DNA of 20,633 nucleotides from JBIOJM01 sp044450785 (GTDB lineage Bacteria > Planctomycetota > Planctomycetia > Isosphaerales > Isosphaeraceae): assembly GCA_044450785.1 (NCBI GenBank), contig JBIOJM010000166.1, positions 1 to 20,633 on the forward strand, read 5' to 3'. A model generated the notes under the pieces. That model was not told the origin of the DNA. It saw only the letters and a program-made list of their open reading frames with translations, and did no database searches. Both the position numbers and the translations under genes were made by a program. Below are positions 1 through 8,539 of this stretch, in pieces (within the stretch, counting starts at the first letter, position 1; each line of letters starts with the position of its first letter).

Positions 1-21
1 GCCCTGGGCTGATATGTGACT

Positions 22-34
22 GCCCCTTCGGGGC
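22..34. other. Short GC-rich hairpin
   Basis: A 5-bp perfect inverted repeat (GCCCC, loop TTC, GGGGC) lies at the left edge of the window, just before the tandem repeat block. No T-run follows it, so it is not a convincing intrinsic terminator. It could belong to the end of a gene that lies outside the window. Confidence 0.3.
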
Positions 35-60
35 GAAGACGCAAAGGCGCAACTTCAAAA

Positions 61-390
61 CTCACAGGGAGTGGTTTTTCAAACAAGGGGCAGAGAGGCC
101 GAAGGCCACGCCACAGCACAGCAGCGGCCGATGAACTGTTTCTGGCTCCCTCTCCCGGCGGAGAGGGCTCACAGGGAGGGGTTTTTCAAACAAGGGGCAG
201 AGAGGCCGTAGGCCACGCCACAGCACAGCACAGCACCGGCCGATGAACTGTTTCTGGCTCCCTCTCCCGGCGGAGAGGGCTCACAGGGAAGGGTTTTTCA
301 AACAAGGGGCAGAGGGGCGTAGGCCACGCCACAGCACAGCAGCGGCCGATGAATTGTTTCTGGCTCCCTCCCCCCGAGGAGAGGGAGCCA
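61..390. repeat. Three tandem units of about 107-112 bp, each with a hairpin
   Basis: Three head-to-tail copies start with CTCACAGGGA at 61, 168 and 280. The shared order in each is a TTTTTCAAACAAGGGGCAGAG block, a GGCCACGCCACAGCACAGCA block, CGGCCGATGAA(C/T)TGTTT, then CTGGCTCCCTC and a GAGAGGG arm. Unit 2 has an extra CAGCA, giving 112 bp against 107 in unit 1. Each unit ends in an inverted repeat. In unit 3 it is a perfect 10-bp stem, TGGCTCCCTC at 361-370 with GAGGGAGCCA at 381-390. The open readings through the block are repetitive and resemble no protein family, so I treat it as non-coding. Hairpins of the CCCTCTCCC/GAGAGGG kind are frequent intergenic elements in large planctomycete genomes (family knowledge). 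Function unknown. Confidence 0.85.
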
Positions 391-559
391 GTCGTTCGCG
401 GCGCAACGGCTCTCATGCCGGCCATCCTGCCTGCCTGCGGCGCGCCGGAAGATCACGCCAGGATGCGGGCACGTTTCGCATCGTGGGCACGGTGGTGACG
501 AAAACCCCTCCCTCTAAGGGCCCCCGAGGGCGGTTGCGTGGCCAAGCCCTCGGATTCCG
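391..559. other. Non-coding stretch between repeat block and Mrr remnant
   Basis: I see no gene here. Short open readings on both strands are low-complexity products of high GC. The plus frame that runs into the Mrr fragment has a TAA at 515-517, and the roughly 14 codons after it do not resemble the Mrr N-terminus. The endonuclease homology therefore starts abruptly near 560. Confidence 0.5.
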
Positions 560-856
560 GCCCGTCTGAAAACCTGCTCCCCGGCCTGCTTCGAGAAGGT
601 CGTAATTCGCCTGCTGCGCGCGATGGGTTACGGCGGCGTGACCGGCGATGCCTCCGTGACGGGGAAGAGCGGTGATGGCGGCATCGACGGCATCATCAAG
701 GAAGACAAGCTGGGCTTGGACGTGGTGTGCATTCAGGCGAAACGCTGGGACGGCGCTCCGGTGGGGAGGCCGATCATCCAGCAATTCGTGGGGAGCATGG
801 GTTATATTCGCGCGAGGAAGGATGTGATCCTCTTTTTTGACGAAGACGAAGGGTAG
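560..856 (+). pseudogene. mrr: Remnant of Mrr-type restriction endonuclease (catalytic core fragment)
   Basis: The frame reads ARLKTCSPACFEKVV and continues through MGYGG, GKSGDGGIDGIIKEDKLG, VVCIQAKRWDG and VGRPIIQQFVG before a stop at 854-856. This is the central part of the Mrr catalytic domain, a PD-(D/E)xK-like nuclease acting on methylated or foreign DNA. The D-G-G-I-D-G and Q-A-K residues of the active-site region are present. The start of homology is abrupt at about 560 with no proper start codon and no N-terminal winged-helix region. A full Mrr protein is about 300 residues. The end is also abnormal: after RARKDV the expected beta-strand sequence gives way to a short acidic tail. It is therefore a fragment truncated on both sides. 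The first ATG in frame is at 623. Whether it is expressed is unknown; a working nuclease is unlikely. Confidence 0.75.
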
Positions 857-1041
857 CTTACCATCAGCAGTCCTCGACTGATTCTCCTTTCCCCAGCTTC
901 TTGGCGCAAGGACGCAGCTCGTTTTTCCTCCTGATAACCCATCCCGCGCGAGTCACTCTCGCTCTTCTTTGCATAAGCCGGGACTATACAGGGATGCCGA
1001 CGCCGTTGGCAATCTAGCTGCGTCCCGGTTTCGGTTCCCGT
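857..1041. other. Intergenic region with a dispersed-repeat copy
   Basis: No gene is seen. The segment 868-927 contains two words, a 10-mer at 868-877 and an 18-mer at 910-927, that recur in the same order and orientation at 2960-3011. This suggests a degenerate dispersed repeat. Confidence 0.5.
910..927 (+). repeat. Left copy of an 18-bp direct repeat
   Basis: GGACGCAGCTCGTTTTTC here is identical to 2994-3011. A second shared word, CAGTCCTCGA, lies 42 bp upstream here (868-877) and 34 bp upstream in the other copy (2960-2969). The two copies flank the methyltransferase and the propeller gene. Confidence 0.6.
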
Positions 1042-1812
1042 TTACTGGAGGCACGGTTGGCCCGAAGTGAGGCGCGTACCCGGCTTTTTCGCCGTGATGA
1101 GCGCCCCTTGCGTACAGGAGGATGTTCGGTAGCCGGTCCAGCCGTGCATTCTCGCATCGACAAACCCCGCATCGGCCAGCATTTGCAGGAGCGACCGCTC
1201 CCAAATGGCTCCGGCAATTCAGTCCGACCAGGAGCCCTTTTTGGCGACCTCTTCGGGCGTGACGCCTTCTTCCAGCAAAATGTCAGCCATCCGGAGCCGG
1301 CCACTGGGACGAAGCACACGATACGCCTCGGCCAACACACCCGGCTTGTCGGGACAGAGGTTGAAGACGCCGTTCGAGATCACCACGTCCACTGATTCAT
1401 CCGGCAGCGGCAACTGCTCGATCCCGGCGTTCACGAACTCGACGTTTTTCAAGTTCAACAGCTTGGCATTGTGCCGGGCTTTGGCGACCATCTCCTCGCA
1501 CAGATCGACGCCGACAACCTTGCCGGTCGGCCCTACCCTCCGGGCGGCGAGCAGACTGTCCATCCCCGGCCCACTGCCCAATTCAAGAACAACCTGGCCT
1601 GCACGAAGCTCGCCCAGGCCGAGTGGGTTGCCGACGCCGCAGAACGATTCCGTCACCGAACTTGGCAAGGAGTCGATCTCCTTCCGGTCGTAACCGAGAG
1701 CCTTGGCGCTGGCGGGGCCGACCGGGAACGTCTTCTCTGTTTCGGGGGAGCGGGCGACCCGGGCGAAGCGTGCCTTCACGGTCGCCCGGAGCTCGGTGCT
1801 GGTCGGATTCAT
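1042..1812 (-). CDS. ArsM-like SAM-dependent methyltransferase, probable selenoprotein (in-frame TGA at 1219-1221)
   Basis: This is a class I SAM-dependent methyltransferase of the arsenite-methyltransferase-like group, expected to be cytoplasmic. Conventional reading gives 197 residues ending SWSD at TGA 1221-1219. The same frame then runs 58 more sense codons to TAA at 1044-1042, and these supply the missing C-terminus: IAGAIWERSLLQMLADAGF, then GWTGYRTSSCTQGALITAKK. Full product is 256 residues with the TGA at position 198. Visible motifs: FCGVGNP (57-63), the SAM loop LELGSGPGMD (76-85), GVDLCEEM (101-108) and ISNGVFNLCPDK (145-156). In homologues the TGA position is a Cys followed by (I/L)xGAL. 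In characterised ArsM enzymes a Cys there binds arsenic, with a later Cys that may match C233 here. A hairpin resembling a bacterial SECIS lies 22 nt after the TGA. The start ATG at 1812 has only a weak GAG upstream. The propeller gene lies 109 bp upstream on the same strand. Substrate As(III) is inferred. A nonsense mutation is the alternative. Confidence 0.75.
1180..1207 (-). promoter_or_regulatory. Putative bacterial SECIS hairpin
   Basis: In the mRNA sense, bases 1207-1202 (CAUUUG) pair with 1185-1180 (CAAAUG) and bases 1201-1197 (GGAGC) pair with 1192-1188 (GCUCC). This gives 11 bp with a two-base bulge (U1187, G1186) and a four-base apical loop GGUC (1196-1193). The loop starts 22 nt after the TGA. 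Bacterial SECIS elements sit immediately downstream of the UGA, inside the coding region, and have a small apical loop with a G in the first positions; the E. coli fdhF loop contains GGUC. The bulge is on the 3' side here, whereas the fdhF bulged U is on the 5' side. This is read by eye; no folding energy was computed. Confidence 0.6.
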
Positions 1813-1921
1813 GTTATTGCTCGTGTTTGTAGGTCAGGCGTTGTATCTCGTGATCTCTCCACGACTCGCACGCCGCCGTGCTGCCGCTCACTGCTCCACC
1901 ATAATCGCACGGCTCGCCGAG

Positions 1922-2902
1922 TCATCGGAAAAACGCTCGCAAGAAATTCGCCAGCGAGCCGTCGTAGACCGCTTCGGCGAGGAATTCCGTCCCCTGCTGG
2001 TTGCCCCAACTGTAGGTGATGATCGTCTTCCCACGGAACTCGCACAGGTCCACGTCCGAGTTGTTCAGGTCGACGGCTCGGGCAATCCTTGCCCGCTGCT
2101 CGGCTGTCAGCTTCGGGTTCGCGATCAGCTTGTCCTCGGCTGGCGCTTTCAAGACGGGATTGAGCGGGCTGGCTTCCCAGCGGATCAGGTCTCGGGACCG
2201 GACGAGGTAAGTTTCATAGTTCGGACCGGGGCGGGCTTCCAGGTAGAACATGTAGAACCAGCCGTCGAGGAACCGCAGGGCCGGGCACGCCGAGTACCGC
2301 TCCTTGGTGTAGACGCACTCCTCCGGCAGCAGTCTCCAGTCGAGCAGATTCTTCGACTCGGCGAATCGCATCGTGAACGGCACGCCGACGACCTCCGGCG
2401 GCTTGCCGACCTCGATGGCCATGACATACCGGTCGCCGGCTCTGCAGGCCGAAGTGTTGAACAGCCCCCAGCCGGGCAGCTTCAGCGCCGGGTGCTGCTC
2501 CCAGTGCTCTAGGTCGCTCGAACGGAACACGACGACGTTCTCGCCGTCCCAGTTATCCACACCGAACACCCACATCGTCCCGCCCTCGGCATAGGCGCAG
2601 CCGAGGTCAAACGTCCGCGCGAACGCGGGGGTCATCCTGCCGGTCTCCACGTCGATGAAGCGGAAGTAGGACTCGCCGGTCCTGTTCGCGGTGTATCCGG
2701 GTCGGACGTACTCGAAGCGGTAGAGCCGGTCTCGGAACACGACGGGGGTCGACTCCACCATGTCGAGGTCGAGTGTGCCGACCTTGCGAATCGAAGGTCG
2801 GTGCGGCTCGTCACCGTAGGATCTGCTTAGCGCGTCCAGCATCAGGACTGGAGCAAGCACCAGCACAAGAGCCGGTCGGATCGAAGATCGAAGCATGGTC
2901 AT
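1922..2902 (-). CDS. Exported GH43/GH32-like five-bladed beta-propeller protein
   Basis: The 326-residue protein starts with a hydrophobic signal segment (about 5-26) and then shows repeated short blades typical of the GH43/GH32/GH117-like superfamily. These are VVFRDRLYRFEYV, GTMWVFGVDNWDGENVVVFRSSDLEHWEQ, FNTSACRAGDRYVMAIE, SACPALRFLDGWFYMFYLE, ETYLVRSRDLIRWE and GKTIITYSWGNQQGTEFLAEAVYDG. Such proteins hydrolyse or bind glycans outside the cytoplasm. Acidic candidates for catalysis include D47, E163 and E222, but I cannot assign the triad. I chose ATG 2902 because GGAG lies 8 nt before it. A GTG five codons further upstream would overlap that ribosome-binding site. It is divergent from the Gfo/Idh operon at 3129 and upstream of the methyltransferase on the same strand. 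The activity is inferred from the fold only. Confidence 0.72.
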   Translation of the reverse strand: MTMLRSSIRPALVLVLAPVLMLDALSRSYGDEPHRPSIRKVGTLDLDMVESTPVVFRDRLYRFEYVRPGYTANRTGESYFRFIDVETGRMTPAFARTFDLGCAYAEGGTMWVFGVDNWDGENVVVFRSSDLEHWEQHPALKLPGWGLFNTSACRAGDRYVMAIEVGKPPEVVGVPFTMRFAESKNLLDWRLLPEECVYTKERYSACPALRFLDGWFYMFYLEARPGPNYETYLVRSRDLIRWEASPLNPVLKAPAEDKLIANPKLTAEQRARIARAVDLNNSDVDLCEFRGKTIITYSWGNQQGTEFLAEAVYDGSLANFLRAFFR

Positions 2903-2959
2903 CCTGTCTGCTCCCACTCGTTGCCTCAGTACTCATACCTCATCTCGACCCAGTAATGC

Positions 2960-3011
2960 CAGTCCTCGATCGCCTGGCGGGGAGCAGAAACGCGGACGCA
3001 GCTCGTTTTTC
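2960..3011 (+). repeat. Right copy of dispersed direct repeat
   Basis: CAGTCCTCGA at 2960-2969 and GGACGCAGCTCGTTTTTC at 2994-3011 repeat words found at 868-877 and 910-927. The spacing differs by 8 bp and the middle diverges. The rest of the divergent intergenic region (2903-3128) holds the promoters of both flanking units, but I could not assign -35/-10 boxes. Confidence 0.55.
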
Positions 3012-3128
3012 TTCCCCGCCAAACCGAACGAACGATTTCAGTGACCTGCTTGCCGAGTCGTGCCCACCGCTGTAAGCTAAGGCCAAGAGATTCATCTCCG
3101 ACTCTCGTCCTCAGGGGAGTTTGACCCG

Positions 3129-4526
<1,398 letters not shown>

Positions 4527-4529
4527 TCG

Positions 4530-5591
4530 ATGCAATTGACACGACGCTCGATGCTGGGCGCCTGTGCTGGAACCGTGTCGGGCCTGGGCGTTGCACCTTC
4601 CGCCGCATCCGGCGCGCATGGCTCGCTGGGACTCGTCATTCACTCCTTCGCCGTGCGGACTGCCGGCGACCGCGGCCGCCGGAGCGAAGATCGGTTCTCG
4701 GACCCGGCACGATTCCTCGACCACGCGCGATCGCTCGGCGCCCAGGGTGTTCAAGTCGGTCTCGGGGCCCTCGACGACACCGCGGCCGCCGCCCTTCGCG
4801 AGCGCGCCCGTGCCGCGTCGCTGTATCTGGAGGGGATCGTCTCGCTTCCCCGCGACGAAGCTGACTCGGGGCGGTTCGAGGCCGAGATACGCACCGCCAA
4901 GCGGGCTGGCGCGGAGGTCGTCCGGACTGTGCTGCTCTCGGGACGGAGGTACGAGACGTTTGCCACCGCCGCCCTCTTCCGCCGGTTCGCGGACGCGTCC
5001 TCCCACTCCCTACGCCTGGCCGCGCCGTTGGTCGCGCGACACGACATCCGCCTGGCCGTCGAAAACCACAAAGATTGGCGCGCGGACGAACTGCTCGCCG
5101 TCTTGAAACGAGTCGGGAACGACCACGTCGGGGTCTGCCTCGACACCGGTAACAGCATCGCGCTTCTGGAAGACCCGATGGACGTGGTCGAGGCCCTCGC
5201 CCCCCGGGCATTCACCACCCACTTCAAGGACATGGGCCTCGAGGAGTACCGACAGGGTTTCCTCCTCGCGGAGGTCCCTCTCGGTACGGGCATCCTTGAC
5301 CTGCCCCGCGCTGTCCGGATTCTGCGCGCCGCCCGCGCGGAGATTCGCTTCAACGTGGAGATGATCACCCGCGACCCGCTCAAGGTTCCCTGCCTCACCG
5401 AGAGCTACTGGAAGACCTTCCCCGACCTCCCGGGTCGGCACCTCGCCCACATCCTCTCACTCGTCCGTGACCACCCGCCGAGCCGCCCCCTTCCCCGCAT
5501 CAGTCCTCTGCCTCAGGGAGAGCAGCTCCGCGCGGAAGACGAGAACGTTCGCCGTTGTCTCGCCTTCGCGCGCGAACAACTCGGCATGTAG
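4530..5591 (+). CDS. Xylose-isomerase-like TIM-barrel sugar isomerase/epimerase, Tat-type signal
   Basis: A 353-residue member of the sugar phosphate isomerase/epimerase (AP endonuclease family 2-like TIM barrel) family. The N-terminus MQLTRRSMLGACAG carries a twin-arginine-like motif. Metal ligands expected for the fold are visible: E178 in AVENHKD, D205 in CLDTGNS, H231 in THFKDMG, and E277 in FNVEMITRDPL. The C-terminal helix ENVRRCLAFAREQLG is typical of planctomycete relatives. A G-rich stretch about 10 nt before ATG 4530 serves as ribosome-binding site, overlapping the end of the oxidoreductase gene. The pairing with a Gfo/Idh/MocA enzyme suggests sequential oxidation and isomerisation/epimerisation of a sugar or cyclitol, possibly after release by the neighbouring propeller glycosidase. 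The pathway is inference. Confidence 0.88.
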   Translation: MQLTRRSMLGACAGTVSGLGVAPSAASGAHGSLGLVIHSFAVRTAGDRGRRSEDRFSDPARFLDHARSLGAQGVQVGLGALDDTAAAALRERARAASLYLEGIVSLPRDEADSGRFEAEIRTAKRAGAEVVRTVLLSGRRYETFATAALFRRFADASSHSLRLAAPLVARHDIRLAVENHKDWRADELLAVLKRVGNDHVGVCLDTGNSIALLEDPMDVVEALAPRAFTTHFKDMGLEEYRQGFLLAEVPLGTGILDLPRAVRILRAARAEIRFNVEMITRDPLKVPCLTESYWKTFPDLPGRHLAHILSLVRDHPPSRPLPRISPLPQGEQLRAEDENVRRCLAFAREQLGM

Positions 5592-5629
5592 AGGAAGCCG
5601 TCCCCTGCGGTCCGATGATCCCACTGGAG

Positions 5630-7096
5630 CTAATCGAGGACCGTCACGGCAGAAACGGATTTGACGGTGTTCACTCGCATGGGCTGGAGCCGCCAGTAGG
5701 TCAAGGACCGCCAGATCCACTCGGCCGGGCCGAACCGGAAGTGCTCGAGCCAGATTGGGCTGAGGACGAGCTGGAAGACCCAGATGGCCAGCACGATGGC
5801 CGCCAGGCCGGTGCGGTTGATGTGGCCGAAGAGGCCGAAGCCATAACCGTAGAAGAGCGTCGTGCACACCAAAGAGTGGGTCAGGTAGTTGCTCAAGGCC
5901 ATGCGACCCACCGCCGCCAGCCGGCGGGTGAGCCATCCGAGCGCGCCCGATTGCACGATCACCATCAAGAGCCCCACGTGGCCCAGCGCCACCACCACGC
6001 TGCCGAACATGTTATAGAAGGAGCCGCCGTGCATCCGGTAATCCATCGAGAATTCGTGCCGGATCAATTCGAGCGCGTCGAAGACCATCAAGGGCAACCC
6101 GATCCCGTAACCCACGCCGCACATCCAAAGGTAGAACCGAAACGAGCGCTGGGCCGAGAAGACCCCCAACTTGATCAGGCCCATTCCCAAGAGCATCCGG
6201 CCCAATGCGGCGAACAGCCCGCCGAACAATAATGCGACGACCGTCTGGACAAAGAACACCAAGGGGGCCCGATGCTTGGCGATGCCGAGATAACCACCTC
6301 GATGAATCCGTAGCTCATCGGCCCACGCCTTCGCCTCTTTCTCGGGCGTAGGCGCGACGTATTCCTTGACTTGGCCGGTCCAGATGTCATGGAGCCGCTG
6401 GTCTCGAGGACTGGGCTTCTGGCCAGCTTTCGTCTCGGCTTCGACCCTGGCGGTCGCGGCCTTCATGGAATCGAGCCAGGCAGCGAAACCGAGGTTCAGC
6501 GGCACGAGTAGCAGCAAGGAGCAGATTCCAAGGATGATGAGCGTCTTGGGCTTCATTTTCCGGAACAGGTAGAGAAGAAGCCCGCACTCGGCATAGAGGA
6601 CCAGGATGTCGCCGAACCAGATCAGATAGGAGTGGACCCACCCGATCACGAGCAGCCAGAAGACGCGGCGATAATAGATTCCGCCCACGCGGGCCCCCCG
6701 CGCCAGGGCGCGCTGGTCCATCAAAACCAGACCCGCGCCGAAAAGCATCGAGAAAATGGTCATCATCTTTTCTTCAAAGACAAGATGATTGCCGAACCAG
6801 ACCGCGCGATCGAGCCCTCCGAAACCACCGCCGCGCATCGGATTCTCGTATGCGGAAAACGGCCAACCGAAAGCGATGATGTTCATCGCCAGGATGCCGA
6901 GGAGCGCAAAGCCGCGAAGAACGTCGACGGCGAAGTATCGCTCGGAGCTTGAGACCGGTTCGGCGCGATGCTCGGACGCCTTGTCGGTGCCCACTTCGAT
7001 CAAGTCGCCCAGACACGGCCCGCTCGTCGAGGCCGGCTCGGTGTCCAGCATCGCCGGCTCCTGCTCCGTCTGCTCGACCTGCGCATCGAGGGACAT
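5630..7096 (-). CDS. DUF418 family integral membrane protein
   Basis: A 488-residue polytopic inner-membrane protein. A soluble N-terminal tail of about 50 residues precedes RYFAVDVLRGFALLGILAMN (53-72), the signature first membrane helix of this group. Several further hydrophobic helices follow, with one charged loop near 215-260 (PSPRDQRLHDIW, TPEKEAKAWADEL). The DUF418 C-terminal domain holds GRMALSNYLTHSLVCT, ending FRFGPAEWIWRSLTYWR. The related YeiB proteins are of unknown or transport-like role; no function is established. ATG 7096 has GAGGA 6 nt upstream. The gene converges on the TIM-barrel gene (38 bp apart) and diverges from the toroid gene across 278 bp that should contain both promoters. 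The tail before residue 50 is longer than usual. Confidence 0.9.
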   Translation of the reverse strand: MSLDAQVEQTEQEPAMLDTEPASTSGPCLGDLIEVGTDKASEHRAEPVSSSERYFAVDVLRGFALLGILAMNIIAFGWPFSAYENPMRGGGFGGLDRAVWFGNHLVFEEKMMTIFSMLFGAGLVLMDQRALARGARVGGIYYRRVFWLLVIGWVHSYLIWFGDILVLYAECGLLLYLFRKMKPKTLIILGICSLLLLVPLNLGFAAWLDSMKAATARVEAETKAGQKPSPRDQRLHDIWTGQVKEYVAPTPEKEAKAWADELRIHRGGYLGIAKHRAPLVFFVQTVVALLFGGLFAALGRMLLGMGLIKLGVFSAQRSFRFYLWMCGVGYGIGLPLMVFDALELIRHEFSMDYRMHGGSFYNMFGSVVVALGHVGLLMVIVQSGALGWLTRRLAAVGRMALSNYLTHSLVCTTLFYGYGFGLFGHINRTGLAAIVLAIWVFQLVLSPIWLEHFRFGPAEWIWRSLTYWRLQPMRVNTVKSVSAVTVLD

Positions 7097-7374
7097 GGAA
7101 CGTCCTCAAGTAAACGTGGGGATCGCATGCTGCTTGCACCGATATGCGATGCGATCGATGGCGGACCGGGCTCAACACGGTCTTCGGAGGCGAACAGCGA
7201 TTATTGGCGGTCCCCATCAAAATCAGCAAGGGCGGAAAAAACTGGATCGTCGCGTGTGGGTATGAGATAATGGATGCGGATCACCAGCAGGCTTGCCGAC
7301 ACCAGCTTTTACCGTCAGCTCAATCAACGGATCGCCCGTCCTGCTCGTGTGCTTATACCGCGGGAGTTCTCACG

Positions 7375-8523
7375 ATGGCCAGTCGAAATGTCTGTCTCCT
7401 TTTGCTCGTGCAAGGGTTACTCGTCGTGGTGTACTCGGCACCGACTCACGGGGGCGAGAACACGCCCGGGCAGTGGGATCGAACCAGGGCCGCTCAGTAC
7501 CTCGACCGGCGCGGGGAGGATTGGTTCAGTTTTGGCGGTTCGCATCGCGGCCAGGGACCATCCGCGACCTCGTGTGTCAGTTGCCACAGCCTCTTATCCT
7601 ATGCACTGGCGAGACCCGTCCTCCGCCGGCTCTCGAACGAGAGCGTGCCGACCAAGTGGGAGACAAGAGTCCTCGACCAGGCGAAGCGCCGAGTTTCCAA
7701 CTGGGATCGGCTCGACGAACCAACATTCCAGCTCTATTATGATTTCGACGAAGACAAGAAGAAGCAGTCACGTGGCACCGAGGCGATTCTCAACGCGCTG
7801 ATCCTCTCGTTCGATGACCGCTTGCAAGGCCGTCAGAAACCGAGTGACGACGCGAAGAAAGCCCTCTCGATCCTCTGGGCCACTCAGATCACCCAGGGAC
7901 AACACAAAGGCTCCTGGGAGTGGCTCAACTTCGGGACGGAGCCCTGGGAGTCGAAGGAATCTCGATTCCTCGGCGCCTCGTTGGCGGCGATCGCGGTCAG
8001 CTCGGCACCGGGAAACGGTCTGGCCGGTACCGATGGAGCCTCGCAAGAACGGCTCGGTTCCCTGCGCAATTACCTGAGAAAACAATTCGGTTCCCAGAAC
8101 CTCCACAACCGGGTCTGGATGCTCTGGGCTTCCGCGAGTATGGACGGATTATTGACACCTCACGAAAAGGATCAACTCGTCGAGCAGATCCTCGCCAAGC
8201 AGCTACCGGGCGGCGGCTGGAGCCTGGGTTCGCTGGGTGACTTCGCACGCAAGGACGTTTCGAGCCAGGTCGCGACGCCCGATGGCTATGCCACGGGGTT
8301 GGTCCTGCACGTTCTCCAAGTTGCCGGCCTCCCGAAGGAGAATCTCCCTGTCAGCAAAGGTCTCTCCTGGCTGCGGTCGAATCAAGATCCAACGGGTGCC
8401 TGGCGTGCGATGTCGGTCAACAAGAAACGCTCACCCGAATCGAAGGACCCGGGCAAAGCCCACGTCGGAAAGTTCATGTGGGATGCGGCGACAGCCTACT
8501 CGGTCCTGGCGCTGAGCCATTGA
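7375..8523 (+). CDS. Exported alpha/alpha-toroid (squalene-cyclase-like) protein with a CXXCH motif
   Basis: The 382-residue product has a signal segment (about 5-22). It then has TSCVSCHSLLSYALARP, with C67, C70 and H71 forming a possible c-type heme site. The rest shows repeats of the terpenoid-cyclase/prenyltransferase alpha/alpha-toroid fold: GSWEWLNFG, RFLGASLAAIAV, LPGGGWSLGSLG, DGYATGLVLHVLQVAGL, GLSWLRSNQDPTGAWRAMS and AATAYSVLALS. No DXDD catalytic motif of squalene-hopene cyclase is seen, so cyclisation is not supported. Similar proteins with a CVSCH motif before a toroid occur in planctomycetes and acidobacteria (family memory, no assigned role). I chose ATG 7375 because GGGAG lies 8 nt upstream and a signal peptide follows. 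The 77 codons upstream in frame look non-coding. It converges on the HD gene 16 bp away. Confidence 0.8.
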   Translation: MASRNVCLLLLVQGLLVVVYSAPTHGGENTPGQWDRTRAAQYLDRRGEDWFSFGGSHRGQGPSATSCVSCHSLLSYALARPVLRRLSNESVPTKWETRVLDQAKRRVSNWDRLDEPTFQLYYDFDEDKKKQSRGTEAILNALILSFDDRLQGRQKPSDDAKKALSILWATQITQGQHKGSWEWLNFGTEPWESKESRFLGASLAAIAVSSAPGNGLAGTDGASQERLGSLRNYLRKQFGSQNLHNRVWMLWASASMDGLLTPHEKDQLVEQILAKQLPGGGWSLGSLGDFARKDVSSQVATPDGYATGLVLHVLQVAGLPKENLPVSKGLSWLRSNQDPTGAWRAMSVNKKRSPESKDPGKAHVGKFMWDAATAYSVLALSH

Positions 8524-8539
8524 CGACGCATGTATGCCT

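Noticed and set aside
61..390. Tandem block considered as a CRISPR array
   Set aside because: The units are about 110 bp and contiguous, with no unique spacers of 25-50 bp, and no cas genes are seen.
1219..1812. Reading the methyltransferase as a simple 197-residue protein or a plain pseudogene
   Set aside because: The conserved C-terminus continues in frame after the TGA with no other defect and a SECIS-like hairpin follows, so the selenoprotein reading fits better, though it is not proven.
5500..5535. SPLPQGE string in the isomerase C-terminus, resembling a translated planctomycete intergenic repeat
   Set aside because: The surrounding residues fit the normal C-terminal part of this TIM-barrel family, so no repeat insertion is needed.
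7243..7271. Possible sigma-70 promoter (TGGATC, 17 nt, GATAAT) before the toroid gene
   Set aside because: The -35 box matches only three of six positions, too weak to report as a feature.
7144..7374. 77-codon upstream extension of the toroid gene
   Set aside because: No signal peptide or family-like sequence in the extension, while 7375 has GGGAG upstream and a signal peptide directly after.
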